Shown piece by piece: positions 1 through 8,445 of a DNA stretch of 32,313 bases. The position numbers were made by a program, and so were the translations under genes. Within the stretch, counting starts at the first letter, position 1, and the number at the start of each line of letters is the position of its first letter. Below the pieces are notes generated by a model. It saw nothing but the letters and a program-made list of their open reading frames with translations. It ran no database searches and had not been told where the DNA came from. Source of the stretch: Bacteroidales bacterium (GTDB lineage Bacteria; Bacteroidota; Bacteroidia; Bacteroidales; VadinHA17); NCBI GenBank assembly GCA_003141895.1, contig PLNT01000043.1, forward strand, positions 84,813 to 117,125, given 5' to 3'.

Positions 1-269
1 TAATCTTCATCAATCTCTTTTGCCTTTGAAAGAGGTATCTGTATAACAGGATCAGTTAATTCCTTATCTTCTACAACAACCCTGTTTCTCCAAATTTCAA
101 AGTCGCCTTTATCTATATTGACAATAATATCGAAATTATCAGCTGAGCCGTATTTTTTTGTAAGCATGCTTCTGAAGACATCTTCAAGAACGCTCATCAT
201 TGTTGGCCGGTCTATGTTTTTCAGCTCTTTGAATTCCGAAAAAGTGTCGATTAAATTAACATTTTCCAT
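1..269 (-). CDS. nusA: Transcription termination/antitermination factor NusA, N-terminal part (cut by window edge)
   Basis: The first 89 residues of NusA are visible, beginning MENVNLIDTFSEFKELKNID at an ATG whose complement ends at base 269. The piece continues into the RNA-polymerase-binding N-terminal domain, with the family-typical stretches SVLEDVFR and FEIWRNRVVV. NusA binds RNA polymerase and modulates pausing, termination and antitermination. The rest of the gene, with the S1 and KH domains, lies beyond base 1. It sits 19 bases after rimP on the same strand, the usual rimP-nusA(-infB) order, so it is almost certainly transcribed from the promoter at 813-843. Identity is firm from the N-terminal pattern, although no stop codon is present. 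Confidence 0.92.
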   Translation of the reverse strand, partial: MENVNLIDTFSEFKELKNIDRPTMMSVLEDVFRSMLTKKYGSADNFDIIVNIDKGDFEIWRNRVVVEDKELTDPVIQIPLSKAKEIDED

Positions 270-288
270 CTGATGTAAAACTCTTTTA

Positions 289-741
289 TTATTTAATAGT
301 CAAAATAATTCTCGTCGATTTTATCTGCTCGAAATTGAAAGATATATCTTTTAATTCCGGTGCTTTTCCCTTCGTTTTTATTTCGGTTTCAAGTTCAAAT
401 CCTCCGGGTGTAACATTTTTAAGTTTCCCGGTATATTTCGTCCCATCATTATCAACCACTTCGACTTTCTTCCCTTCATTTTTTAAGTACTGTTCAATTA
501 CGCTGAAGGGCAAATCCAGTCCTGGTGATGAAACCTGCAATTCAAAATCCTCAACATCGCGGTTAAGGCCGTTTTCAATGTGTCTGTGGATTGCCGCACA
601 TTCATCAATTGTTATGCCATCTTTTTTATCTGCCAGAACAATTATCCGGTTTGCGCTGCTTACCTTAACAGACACCAGGAAAAGCTCCTTTCCCTTGATG
701 TATTCCTCAATCAGTCCCTGTATTTTCTGTTTCTCTATCAT
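289..741 (-). CDS. rimP: Ribosome maturation factor RimP
   Basis: This 150-residue protein has the normal length of RimP, which acts in 30S ribosomal subunit maturation. The N-terminal domain ends with the characteristic VSSPGLDLPF segment (about residues 69-78), which matches the family's conserved V(G/S)SPGLDRPL signature. A small SH3-like C-terminal domain follows (KVEVVDNDGTKYTGKLKNVTPGGFELE). It starts at the ATG at 741 and is followed after 19 bases by nusA. Its transcript would begin near base 806, giving a leader of about 65 bases that contains a perfect hairpin (764-787). Confidence 0.95.
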   Translation of the reverse strand: MIEKQKIQGLIEEYIKGKELFLVSVKVSSANRIIVLADKKDGITIDECAAIHRHIENGLNRDVEDFELQVSSPGLDLPFSVIEQYLKNEGKKVEVVDNDGTKYTGKLKNVTPGGFELETEIKTKGKAPELKDISFNFEQIKSTRIILTIK

Positions 742-763
742 TTTTAAAAAACCGGGAACAAAA

Positions 764-787
764 TAGGGGACTGTGTGTGGTCCCCTA
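764..787 (-). promoter_or_regulatory. Hairpin in the rimP-nusA leader
   Basis: Two perfect 8-base arms, TAGGGGAC (764-771) and GTCCCCTA (780-787), flank an 8-base TG-alternating loop. The hairpin lies 23 bases before the rimP start and downstream of the predicted promoter, so it would be in the 5' untranslated RNA. No T-run follows on either strand, so it is not a standard terminator. A role in RNA stability or translation control is only inferred. Confidence 0.5.
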
Positions 788-812
788 GATCAAATTCTCC
801 TCAATTCGCTTG

Positions 813-843
813 CAAAGTTACATATTTATATTAATTCACCAAA
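813..843 (-). promoter_or_regulatory. Bacteroidota-type promoter for rimP-nusA
   Basis: On the minus strand TTTG (843-840), 19 bases, then TAACTTTG (820-813). This exactly fits the Bacteroidota primary sigma factor consensus TTTG-N19-21-TAnnTTTG. Transcription would start near base 806. Confidence 0.72.
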
Positions 844-953
844 AAATTACGGTTAATATTGCAGTATTAAGCTTGTCGCTCAAATACGTAGCTTGAAAAT
901 TATGAAACATTCCGATCTTTGCAGTTACCTTCATTTTAAGAGACATCAGATTA

Positions 954-1892
954 ATGGAAGAGATACATGATATAAATGACAAGAGAATACTTGGGAGTTG
1001 CACCTTGTGTCCAAGAGAATGCCGGGTAAACCGGTTTGAAGGAGGGAACGGATACTGTTCAATGGATGCGGGTCTGAATATTGCCACTATTTGTATTCAC
1101 AGGGGTGAAGAACCGGTCATAAGCGGAAAGGAAGGCATTTGTAATATCTTCTTTGCCGGGTGTAATCTTCATTGTATATATTGTCAGAATCACGAAATCA
1201 GTCAATGTGATTTCCATGGAGGCAACAATTTTTCAAATCTGGAAGATGTACTTGATAAAATAGCGATGATTCTCTCTGAAGGAATACCTGCAATAGGCTT
1301 TGTTTCTCCTTCACATGTTGTTCCACAGGTAAAAGCCATTATAAAAGGATTAAACAGGAAGGGATATAATCCGATATCTGTTTATAATACAAACAGTTAT
1401 GACAAGGTTGAAACAATCAGGAGCCTTGATGGAATGATTGATGTATATCTTCCTGATTATAAATATGTCAGCAGCAAAACTGCGTCAGAATATTCAGATG
1501 CTTCTGATTATCCTGAGATTGCTTTCAAAGCAATAAAAGAAATGTATTATCAGAAAGGATCAACTCTTTCACTTGATGAAAACGGCAGAGCAGAAAGAGG
1601 TTTGCTGATAAGACATCTTGTTTTGCCGGGCCACGTTGAAGAAAGTAAAAAGGTTCTGAGAACAATAGCTGAAGAATTGTCGCCGGGGGTTCATCTTTCT
1701 CTTATGTCGCAATACCATCCCACCTCACAGGTTATCAATCATCCGGTTTTAAGTCGTTCCCTTTATAAGTCAGAATATGAAGATGTTGTAAAAGAAATGG
1801 AAAACCTGGGTTTCAGAAATGGATGGATTCAGGATATGGATAGCAATGTGAATTACAGGCCTGATTTCAGAAAGGAGAATCCGTTTGAGTAA
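954..1892 (+). CDS. PflX-like radical SAM protein (homologue of pyruvate formate-lyase activating enzymes)
   Basis: The 312-residue protein carries the radical SAM cluster motif in GCNLHCIYCQNHEIS (about residues 69-83), with three cysteines spaced C-x3-C-x2-C that hold a 4Fe-4S cluster and bind S-adenosylmethionine. A second cysteine set near the N terminus (CTLCPRECRVNR, then GYCSMDAG) is typical of the COG1313/PflX group. Members resemble activators of glycyl-radical enzymes, but the substrate of this group is not established, and no glycyl-radical enzyme gene is visible nearby. The ATG at 954 is preceded by a weak promoter-like GATCTTTG at 914-921. The gene is separate from the lpx block, which has its own promoter-like sequence at 1945. 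Confidence 0.85.
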   Translation: MEEIHDINDKRILGSCTLCPRECRVNRFEGGNGYCSMDAGLNIATICIHRGEEPVISGKEGICNIFFAGCNLHCIYCQNHEISQCDFHGGNNFSNLEDVLDKIAMILSEGIPAIGFVSPSHVVPQVKAIIKGLNRKGYNPISVYNTNSYDKVETIRSLDGMIDVYLPDYKYVSSKTASEYSDASDYPEIAFKAIKEMYYQKGSTLSLDENGRAERGLLIRHLVLPGHVEESKKVLRTIAEELSPGVHLSLMSQYHPTSQVINHPVLSRSLYKSEYEDVVKEMENLGFRNGWIQDMDSNVNYRPDFRKENPFE

Positions 1893-1922
1893 AAGAAATC
1901 CATTAACCACAAAGAGCACATT

Positions 1923-1952
1923 ATTGCATTGTTAAACTAATTCCTATTTTTG
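1923..1952 (+). promoter_or_regulatory. Probable promoter for the HD-lpxD block
   Basis: TATTTTTG (1945-1952) matches the Bacteroidota TAnnTTTG element, with an imperfect upstream ATTG 18 bases before it (1923-1926). Transcription would begin about 10 bases before the GTG start at 1970, giving a very short leader. Confidence 0.5.
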
Positions 1953-1969
1953 TACATAAAAATTCCCAG

Positions 1970-3223
1970 GTGGTTTATCTGACTAATAAAAGAAAAATAA
2001 TTAATGACCCAGTTTATGGTTTTATAAGCATCCCGGGAGATTTTGTTTTTGATCTGATTGAGCATCCGTGGTTTCAAAGATTGCGTAATATTAAGCAGCT
2101 GGGATTAACAAGTTTCGTATATCCCGGTGCAACTCACAGCAGGTTTCAGCATTGTCTTGGAGCGTTGCATCTGATGAATATGGCAATAGCCACTCTCAGA
2201 AGCAAGGGAGTAAACATCTCACTCATAGAGGAAGAGGCTACTCTGATTGCGATACTCCTTCATGATGCCGGTCACGGTCCGTTTTCCCATGCCCTTGAAA
2301 ATTCTATAATAAGTGGAATTACTCATGAGGATATTTCCCTTCTGCTCATGAGAAAACTGAACGAAAAGTTCAGCGGAAAACTCGATCTGGCAATAGAGAT
2401 TTTCACAGGTACCTATGCGAGAAAGTTTTTTCATGAACTTATTTCCGGTCAGATGGATATGGACAGGCTTGATTATCTGCGTCGAGACAGCTTTTTCACA
2501 GGAGTAATAGAAGGATCTGTCGGATCTGACAGAATTATCAGGATGCTTAATGTGGTGGATGATAGCCTAGTTGTTGATGAAAAGGGAATCTATTCACTTG
2601 AAAAGTTCCTGATTGCCCGCCGGCTGATGTACTGGCAGGTGTACATGCATAAAACAGTTCTTTCTTCCGAAAGTCTGCTTGTAAATATTCTTAGAAGAGC
2701 CAAAGAAATTGCTAATAAGGGCGAGGACTTGTATACTACTCCTGCGCTCAGGTTCTTTTTATATAATAATATTGGTAATACCGACCTCAAAACTGAAGGA
2801 AAATTCACGCCGGGAATGATAGCAGATGTTTTTACACGACTTGATGATTCGGATATCCTGGTTTGTACGAATTACTGGTCTGACAATTCCGATAAGGTTC
2901 TTTCTGATTTATCACGACGATTACTCCAGAGGGATCTTTTCGCAATCGAACTGCAAAATAATCCGTTTCCCGAAACAAAGGTTAACGATCTCCGGGAGAA
3001 GGTTAAATCTCTTCTCAATGTTAGTGCCGGACATGAAGATTATTATGTTTTTACAAATAGTATTTCAAACCTGACGTATACTCCTGATGCGCCTGTAGTA
3101 AAGATCCTTCTTAAAAACGGAAATACTGCTGATATATCAACTGTATCAGATATGTTTGATCACAGGTTCCTTTCGGAAAGAATTACTAAATACTTTCTGT
3201 GTTACCCAAAAGAATGTCGATAA
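1970..3223 (+). CDS. HD-domain phosphohydrolase (dNTPase-like, COG1078 type)
   Basis: The 417-residue protein has the metal-binding HD signature: an early His in HSRFQHCLGALHL (about 56-68), then LLHDAGHGPFSHALE (about 97-111), and a later Asp in MDMDRLDYLRRDSFFTG. These match the dGTPase/SAMHD1-like branch of HD hydrolases, which remove triphosphate or phosphate from nucleotides. The exact substrate is unknown. The start is a GTG at 1970, chosen because the conserved KRKIINDPVYGFI segment follows at once and no ATG lies ahead of it. It is 15 bases from lpxD and looks cotranscribed with the lipid A genes. A functional link to lipid A is suggested only by position. Confidence 0.85.
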   Translation: MVYLTNKRKIINDPVYGFISIPGDFVFDLIEHPWFQRLRNIKQLGLTSFVYPGATHSRFQHCLGALHLMNMAIATLRSKGVNISLIEEEATLIAILLHDAGHGPFSHALENSIISGITHEDISLLLMRKLNEKFSGKLDLAIEIFTGTYARKFFHELISGQMDMDRLDYLRRDSFFTGVIEGSVGSDRIIRMLNVVDDSLVVDEKGIYSLEKFLIARRLMYWQVYMHKTVLSSESLLVNILRRAKEIANKGEDLYTTPALRFFLYNNIGNTDLKTEGKFTPGMIADVFTRLDDSDILVCTNYWSDNSDKVLSDLSRRLLQRDLFAIELQNNPFPETKVNDLREKVKSLLNVSAGHEDYYVFTNSISNLTYTPDAPVVKILLKNGNTADISTVSDMFDHRFLSERITKYFLCYPKECR

Positions 3224-3238
3224 TTTAAATTTTATATT

Positions 3239-4276
3239 ATGGAATTTACTGCGTCAACTATTGCCGGTTTTTTAAATGGTGATATAATTGGCAATCCTGG
3301 AACAAAAGTCAATATGGTTGCTAAAATTGAAGAAGGACAGACCGGGGCTTTGTCATTTCTTGCCAATCCCAAGTATGAACATTATCTGTACGACACAAAA
3401 TCCTCCATTGTTCTTGTTAATAAGAGCTTCGTTCCGTCTGCGCCAGTCAGCGCAACTATGATCAAAGTGGACAATGCATATGAGGCATTTGCTTCTCTTC
3501 TGCGTCTCGTAGATCAATCGCGGCCCAGAAAAAAAGGTATTCATCCTTCTGCTATTATTGAAGCTACAGCGAAGGTGGGTACTGATGTGTACATAGGACC
3601 GTATGCTTACATAGGTGAGAATTGTATTATTGGTGATGGATGTTCTGTTTATCCTCAGGTTTATATCGGTGACAATACCAGACTCGGGAACAATTGTACC
3701 CTCAACCCGGGGGTGAAGATTTATCACGATTGTGTTATCGGAGAAGGTTGTATAATTCATGCCGGATCTGTAATAGGAAGTGATGGATTCGGATTTGCTC
3801 CCCAGAGTGAAAATGAGTTTATGAAGATACCCCAGTTGGGGAATGTTGTTCTGGAAGATCATGTCGAGATAGGAGCCAATGTTACAATTGACCGGGCAAC
3901 TATGGGTTCAACTTTTATCCGGAAAGGTGTCAAGCTGGATAACCTCATACAGATAGGTCATAATGTGGAAGTGGGAGAGAATACTGTAATGGCTGCCCAG
4001 ACAGGTATATCGGGATCGACAAAAATAGGTAAGAATTGCATGTTCGGAGGACAGGTTGGGCTTGCCGGACACATAAAAATTGCAAATGGTACAAAAATAG
4101 GTGCACAGGCCGGAATCCTTGGTGACGTGAAGGTAGAAAACAGTTTGATAATAGGTTCCCCGGCAATTGAGCTCAGACAATTTCTAAAATCTTCTGTAAT
4201 TTTTAAAAAATTACCTGAGATGAAGGCAAAATTAGATTCTCTTGAAAAAGAGGTAGAGTCTCTGAAAAAGAAGTAG
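3239..4276 (+). CDS. lpxD: UDP-3-O-acylglucosamine N-acyltransferase LpxD
   Basis: LpxD adds the N-linked hydroxyacyl chain, from acyl-carrier protein, to UDP-3-O-acylglucosamine in the third step of lipid A synthesis. The 345-residue length is normal. An N-terminal uridine-binding domain (about 1-100) with the [12 protein letters not shown] segment is followed by many left-handed beta-helix hexapeptide repeats (about 101-320). The GSDGFGFAP motif is at 180-188, and [11 protein letters not shown] includes the likely catalytic base His241. The last 25 residues form a charged coiled segment ([14 protein letters not shown]). It is the first lipid A gene in the block and is separated from lpxC-fabZ by 119 bases, so lpxC-fabZ could have a promoter of its own. 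Confidence 0.96.
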   Translation: MEFTASTIAGFLNGDIIGNPGTKVNMVAKIEEGQTGALSFLANPKYEHYLYDTKSSIVLVNKSFVPSAPVSATMIKVDNAYEAFASLLRLVDQSRPRKKGIHPSAIIEATAKVGTDVYIGPYAYIGENCIIGDGCSVYPQVYIGDNTRLGNNCTLNPGVKIYHDCVIGEGCIIHAGSVIGSDGFGFAPQSENEFMKIPQLGNVVLEDHVEIGANVTIDRATMGSTFIRKGVKLDNLIQIGHNVEVGENTVMAAQTGISGSTKIGKNCMFGGQVGLAGHIKIANGTKIGAQAGILGDVKVENSLIIGSPAIELRQFLKSSVIFKKLPEMKAKLDSLEKEVESLKKK

Positions 4277-4395
4277 TTTTGTTGCATATTCATTAATGAA
4301 ACAGTTGAAAGAAATTCAGTTAAGCAACATTTTTCTGGGTTGTTAGAAATATTTTTATTTTTTTTGTACCCGATTTTATATTTAATAATAAGTTG

Positions 4396-5790
4396 ATGAT
4401 TGAAAAACAGAGGACTCTGGCAAAAGAAATAAGTCTGACCGGTAAAGGATTGCATTCAGGAAAAAGTGTTACTATCACATTTAAACCGGCTCCGGCAAAT
4501 CATGGATACAAATTTTGCAGGGTCGACCTTCCAGGGAAACCTTTAATTGATGCTCTTGCTGAACATGTTACAGAAACTTCCCGCGGAACTACATTGGTTC
4601 ATAACAATGCTTCTGTCTCAACAATAGAACATGTAATGGCCGCCTTTAGTGGTCTTCGAGTTGATAATGCACTTATTGAATTAGACGGGCCCGAAGCTCC
4701 GATAATGGGAGGTTCTTCATGGAGATTCGTTGAAGCAATTAAAGAAGCCGGCATAATTGAGCAGAAAGATGACAGGAATTATTTTGTGGTAAAACAAAAA
4801 ATAACCTACTCTGATGAGGAACATGGCGTTGACCTGATAGTATATCCTGATGATCATTTCAGTGTGAACGTACTTATTGATTATAACTCCAAGATCCTTG
4901 GAAACCAATATTCAATACTCGATTCAATTGATGACTTTGAAGAAAAGATAAGCAAAAGCCGGACCTTTGTGTTTTTTCATGAACTGGAACCCCTGTTTAA
5001 TTCAGGACTTATAAAAGGAGGTGATCTCGATAATGCTATTGTTATTCTTGAAAAAGAAGTTGAACAGGTCGAAATAGATCGCATCGCAAAGCTATTTAAC
5101 AGGCCGGGTATAAATACACACACTGCCGGAATTCTTAATAACACTGAATTAATATACCCGAATGAACCTGCCAGACATAAGCTGCTGGATATTATGGGCG
5201 ACATAGCTCTTGTAGGTCACCCGATTAAAGGAAAGATTGTTGCTACACGTCCTGGTCACTATGCCAATACACGGCTGGCAAAAATCATACGGCAGGAGAT
5301 GAAGAAAGCTATTTCAAAGCATGATATTCCACTTTATGATGCTTCAATGCCGCCTGTTTTAACTATTGAGGATATTAAAAAACGGCTGCCACACAGATAC
5401 CCATTTTTATTAGTTGATAAAATTATTGCCCTTGATGAATCATCAATTGTGGGAATTAAGAATGTAACGTTTAATGAATTTTTTTTTCAGGGTCATTTTC
5501 CTGAAGAGCCAATTATGCCGGGAGTACTTCTGGTTGAGGCACTCGCTCAGACGGGTGGTCTCCTTGTATTGAATGGCGTCGAGGAACCTGAAAAGTACTC
5601 AACATATTTTCTTAAGATCGATAAGCTTAAATTTAAGCATAAAGTTGTGCCGGGTGATACTGTGATACTGAAAATGGAATTTGCGGATGTAATACGCAGA
5701 GGAATATCAACAATGTTTGGTCAGGCATTTGTAGGAAATAAGCTTGTTCTGGAAGGAGAGATGACTGCTCAAGTGGTAAAAAATAAATAG
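4396..5790 (+). CDS. lpxC-fabZ: Fused UDP-3-O-acyl-GlcNAc deacetylase LpxC / 3-hydroxyacyl-ACP dehydratase FabZ
   Basis: One 464-residue protein joins two enzymes. Residues 1 to about 305 are LpxC, the committed, zinc-dependent deacetylase of lipid A synthesis. The expected ligands are present: Glu78-His79 in STIEHVMAAFSG, His261 and Asp265 in RHKLLDIMGD, plus His288 in RPGHYANT. Residues from about 318 are FabZ, the fatty-acid elongation dehydratase, with LPHRYPFLLVDKI (331-343) and the catalytic His367 and Glu381 in GHFPEEPIMPGVLLVEALAQ. The fusion is characteristic of Bacteroidota and couples two pathways that compete for 3-hydroxyacyl-ACP. I chose the ATG at 4396; an in-frame TTG one codon earlier is less likely. 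lpxA follows after 7 bases. Confidence 0.97.
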   Translation: MIEKQRTLAKEISLTGKGLHSGKSVTITFKPAPANHGYKFCRVDLPGKPLIDALAEHVTETSRGTTLVHNNASVSTIEHVMAAFSGLRVDNALIELDGPEAPIMGGSSWRFVEAIKEAGIIEQKDDRNYFVVKQKITYSDEEHGVDLIVYPDDHFSVNVLIDYNSKILGNQYSILDSIDDFEEKISKSRTFVFFHELEPLFNSGLIKGGDLDNAIVILEKEVEQVEIDRIAKLFNRPGINTHTAGILNNTELIYPNEPARHKLLDIMGDIALVGHPIKGKIVATRPGHYANTRLAKIIRQEMKKAISKHDIPLYDASMPPVLTIEDIKKRLPHRYPFLLVDKIIALDESSIVGIKNVTFNEFFFQGHFPEEPIMPGVLLVEALAQTGGLLVLNGVEEPEKYSTYFLKIDKLKFKHKVVPGDTVILKMEFADVIRRGISTMFGQAFVGNKLVLEGEMTAQVVKNK

Positions 5791-5797
5791 CATATTA

Positions 5798-6574
5798 ATG
5801 ATCTCTAATTTAGCATTTATACATCCTGAAGCGCAAATAGCTAAAGATGTTATTGTTGAACCCTTTGCCTACATCGCCGGTAATGTCATTATAGGTGAAG
5901 GTACCTGGATCGGACCTAATGCAACTATAATGGATGGAGCCAGGATTGGTAAAAAATGCAGAATATTTCCTTCTGCCGTGGTTTCTGGAATCCCTCAGGA
6001 TCTGAAGTTCAGAGGGGAAGATTCAACGGCTGAGATTGGTGACAATACAACAATAAGGGAATGTGCAACTGTAAACCGGGGCACTGCTGCTGTCGGAAAA
6101 ACTATTATCGGAAACAATTGTCTTTTGATGGCCTATTCCCACATCGGTCACGATTGTCTTATTAAAAATAATGTAATCATAGGAAATTCCACAGCTCTGG
6201 CAGGAGAAGTGGATGTCGACGATTTCGCAATTCTCAGCGCCGGAACAATGGTCCACCAGTTTGCACATATCGGAGCTCACGTAATGATAGGTGGCGGCGG
6301 AAAGGTTCGTATAGACGTTCCTCCGTTTATCAAAGCCGACCGTGATCCCTTGTCGTATCTTGGTTTAAATTCGGTCGGACTTACGAGACGGGGATTCGAA
6401 AAGGAGAGAATTGACGAGATTCATGAAATATACAGGGCTATCTATCAGCAGGGTATGAATATCTCCCAGGCATTGGAATATATAGAGAAGGAATTTAAAC
6501 CATCCGTCGACAGGGATTATATTCTGGAGTTTATCAGAAAATCAGATAGAGGAATTATAAGGGCAAGAACCTGA
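5798..6574 (+). CDS. lpxA: UDP-N-acetylglucosamine O-acyltransferase LpxA
   Basis: LpxA performs the first step of lipid A synthesis, moving a 3-hydroxyacyl chain from acyl-carrier protein to UDP-GlcNAc. The 258-residue protein has hexapeptide repeats through about residue 190, the SGIPQDLKF segment (63-71), and MAYSHIGHDC (111-120), in which His118 corresponds to the catalytic base. A helical C-terminal domain follows (RRGFEKERIDEIHEIYRAIY). It lies 7 bases after lpxC-fabZ and ends 5 bases before the end of the opposing thiL gene, so the block stops here without room for a separate terminator. Confidence 0.97.
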   Translation: MISNLAFIHPEAQIAKDVIVEPFAYIAGNVIIGEGTWIGPNATIMDGARIGKKCRIFPSAVVSGIPQDLKFRGEDSTAEIGDNTTIRECATVNRGTAAVGKTIIGNNCLLMAYSHIGHDCLIKNNVIIGNSTALAGEVDVDDFAILSAGTMVHQFAHIGAHVMIGGGGKVRIDVPPFIKADRDPLSYLGLNSVGLTRRGFEKERIDEIHEIYRAIYQQGMNISQALEYIEKEFKPSVDRDYILEFIRKSDRGIIRART

Positions 6575-6579
6575 TATTT

Positions 6580-7614
6580 TTAATCTTTCCAGCCCTGTGC
6601 TGTTATCTCCACTTCAGATCCATCGTCACCTACAATAAAATTACCTGACCCTGATGATGTCATGTGTCCTATTACTTTTATGGATTGTATGGTTCTGATC
6701 TTATCAACCATCTCAAGAGGTACCGTAAAAAGCAGTTCATAATCCTCTCCTCCGTTCAGAGCCGGTATCATCTGATCGATATTGAATTCTTCTGCAACTC
6801 TTATGGTTTCGTAATCTATTGGTACTTTGCTGTAAAATATCCGGCATCCGGTATCTGATAATCTGCAGATATGAAGAAGATCAGAAGCCAGGCCGTCAGT
6901 GACATCTATCATAGATGTTGGCAGGATCGATTCATTTTTGAGTTCTATTAAGGTGGATACTGGAATTTCAGGTTTAAGCTGTCTTCCTATTACATATTCA
7001 AAACCACTGAGATCAGGTTGTTCCACTTTTTCTTTAACAAATAGTTTTCGTTCTCTTTCAAGAAGTTGCAATCCCATGAATGCTGCCCCGAAATCACCTG
7101 TTACACATATAAGATCATTAGCTTTTGCTCCATCTCTTTTAACAAGATTTTTCTTCTCAACAGTACCTATTGCAGTGACACCGATTGTCATTCCGGTAAG
7201 TGAACTCGTTATATCTCCACCTGCAAGATCAACATTGTATTTTTCGCATGCGAGTGCAATTCCTTCGTAAAGATCTTCGACATGATCGAGCCCGAACTTT
7301 GAGCTTATACCCAATGCGATCATAACCTGTGAAGGAGTCCCGTTCATGGCATAAATATCAGATATTGCTCTGATCACTGCCTTGTAACCTAGATGTTTCA
7401 GAGGAGTATAAATCAGATTGAAATGGATCCCTTCCAACAGAAGGTCAGTTGAGACGAGTGTTAAATTCTTTCCGGAATCAATAACAGCCGAATCATCTCC
7501 AATGCCCTTAATAGTAGTTTTATTGATGGTTTTAACATTTTTGGTGAGATGGTTGATCAGACCAAATTTGCCAAAATCGTTAATTGATTTCTTATTATTA
7601 TCAGAATTGTCCAT
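6580..7614 (-). CDS. thiL: Thiamine-monophosphate kinase ThiL
   Basis: ThiL phosphorylates thiamine monophosphate to thiamine diphosphate, the active cofactor, using ATP. The 344-residue length is normal. Visible family motifs are GIGDDSAVID (about 37-46), STDLLLEGIHF (about 55-65), AGGDITSS, VTGDFGAAFMGLQLL, DVTDGLASDLLHI and GGEDYELLF, which form the Mg-ATP and substrate site shared with the PurM/SelD family. It converges with lpxA with a 5-base gap. It is not in a thiamine operon here. The dispersed-repeat cluster at 7656-7808 separates it from the upstream YccF-family gene, so it may be transcribed alone. Confidence 0.95.
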   Translation of the reverse strand: MDNSDNNKKSINDFGKFGLINHLTKNVKTINKTTIKGIGDDSAVIDSGKNLTLVSTDLLLEGIHFNLIYTPLKHLGYKAVIRAISDIYAMNGTPSQVMIALGISSKFGLDHVEDLYEGIALACEKYNVDLAGGDITSSLTGMTIGVTAIGTVEKKNLVKRDGAKANDLICVTGDFGAAFMGLQLLERERKLFVKEKVEQPDLSGFEYVIGRQLKPEIPVSTLIELKNESILPTSMIDVTDGLASDLLHICRLSDTGCRIFYSKVPIDYETIRVAEEFNIDQMIPALNGGEDYELLFTVPLEMVDKIRTIQSIKVIGHMTSSGSGNFIVGDDGSEVEITAQGWKD

Positions 7615-7655
7615 TACTTTTTATTTAATCTCCTTTAACCGATTTTTACTCCCTA

Positions 7656-7808
7656 ACCCCCCTCGCCCTTTGGGCACTCCCCCCAAGGGGGCAGAAAGAC
7701 TCTGTATTTAAGATAGTCTATTAATGTCACTGAATTGGTCCCCTTTCCGGGCTTGAAGAGGAAAGGGGGACATCCCGATAGCTATCGGGAGCGCAGCGGC
7801 AGGGGGTG
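7656..7808. repeat. Cluster of GC-rich dispersed inverted-repeat units
   Basis: Two palindromic units sit in the 198-base gap between thiL and the YccF gene. The left one contains CCCCCCAAGGGGGC. The right one pairs GTCCCCTTTCC (7738-7748) with GGAAAGGGGGAC (7760-7771, one extra G) and then holds the palindrome at 7773-7790. The bases are far richer in G and C than the surroundings. The units resemble, but are not full copies of, the 75-77 base element found at 10044, 15457 and 17524. Confidence 0.6.
7773..7790. repeat. Perfect 18-base palindrome
   Basis: TCCCGATAGCTATCGGGA is its own reverse complement. It lies inside the GC-rich repeat cluster. Function unknown. Confidence 0.7.
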
Positions 7809-7812
7809 TCTA

Positions 7813-8187
7813 TCATTTGCTAACAATATCCCTTCCAAACGGTGATAATGCAACAGCAGTAAGTTTAAAATGCTGTAAACCAAAGGGGATACCAATAATA
7901 GTTATACATAAAATCACACCAAAAATTGCATGAGTTATTGCAATCCATATACCGCCGCACAGCAGCCAGATAATATTCATGAGAATGTGAAGACAACCTG
8001 AAGCCCTTGGGTGGACAACTGTATCACGGCCAAATGGCCACAATGACAGCGAAGCCATTTTCAGGGTCTGTAGACCAAATGGAATTCCCACAATAGTTAT
8101 CATAAGTATAATACTGCCAATAAAATATTCAATGGCAATTACTAAACCACCAAAAATCAACCAGATAAGATTACCTAAAAAATTCAT
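7813..8187 (-). CDS. YccF-family small inner-membrane protein
   Basis: The 124-residue protein contains two copies of one unit, each a hydrophobic stretch leading to IVGIPFGLQTLKMASLSLWPFGR-like sequence: VGIPFGLQTLK...PFGRD (about 33-55) and IGIPFGLQHFK...PFGRD (about 99-121). This duplicated pattern defines the YccF domain family of membrane proteins, whose function is not known. At least three or four hydrophobic segments suggest an integral membrane protein. The start ATG at 8187 is followed by typical membrane sequence MNFLGNLIWLIFGG. A small secreted-protein ORF ends 17 bases upstream on the same strand, and the two could share a transcript. Confidence 0.85.
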   Translation of the reverse strand: MNFLGNLIWLIFGGLVIAIEYFIGSIILMITIVGIPFGLQTLKMASLSLWPFGRDTVVHPRASGCLHILMNIIWLLCGGIWIAITHAIFGVILCITIIGIPFGLQHFKLTAVALSPFGRDIVSK

Positions 8188-8203
8188 GTCTGCATATTAT
8201 TGA

Positions 8204-8389
8204 TTATTCAAGAATTATTACCTTATCCTTAGGATATTTCACAGAGTATGTGAATATTATCTGTTTGTTTTCCTGGGGCTTCATTTCAAGATCCCGTTTT
8301 ATTTCACCCTTTATTGATTTTTCTTTTTGGGCACTGATTGTAAAAATAATTGAAAAAATGATTATCGATAACACCAGCAATTATTTCAT
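8204..8389 (-). pseudogene. Small secreted-protein ORF, probably a remnant
   Basis: Reading from ATG at 8389 gives Met-Lys-stop, then a continuous frame to the TAA at 8204-8206. If translation starts at TTG (8380), the product is 58 residues: a strongly hydrophobic leader (LLVLSIIIFSIIFTISAQ) followed by a charged segment ending IFTYSVKYPKDKVIILE. The leader looks like an export signal ending at SAQ. The tail resembles the last strand of DUF4139-type proteins, judged from memory. One stop codon at position 3 and the unusual shortness suggest a broken gene or an internal deletion, but use of the TTG start cannot be excluded. Confidence 0.4.
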
Positions 8390-8445
8390 AGGATATTTTT
8401 AATTAGCAGTTAAAGGTAAAACTTTTATTTTACTGATTTAATTAT

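Noticed and set aside
335-766. Long frame antisense to rimP (143 codons, plus strand)
   Set aside because: It is a shadow of rimP: Ser/Phe-rich translation with no recognisable domain, and it lies entirely opposite a well-identified gene.
7412-7711. Plus-strand frame over the start of thiL and the repeat
   Set aside because: It is antisense to thiL, and its end is repeat sequence.
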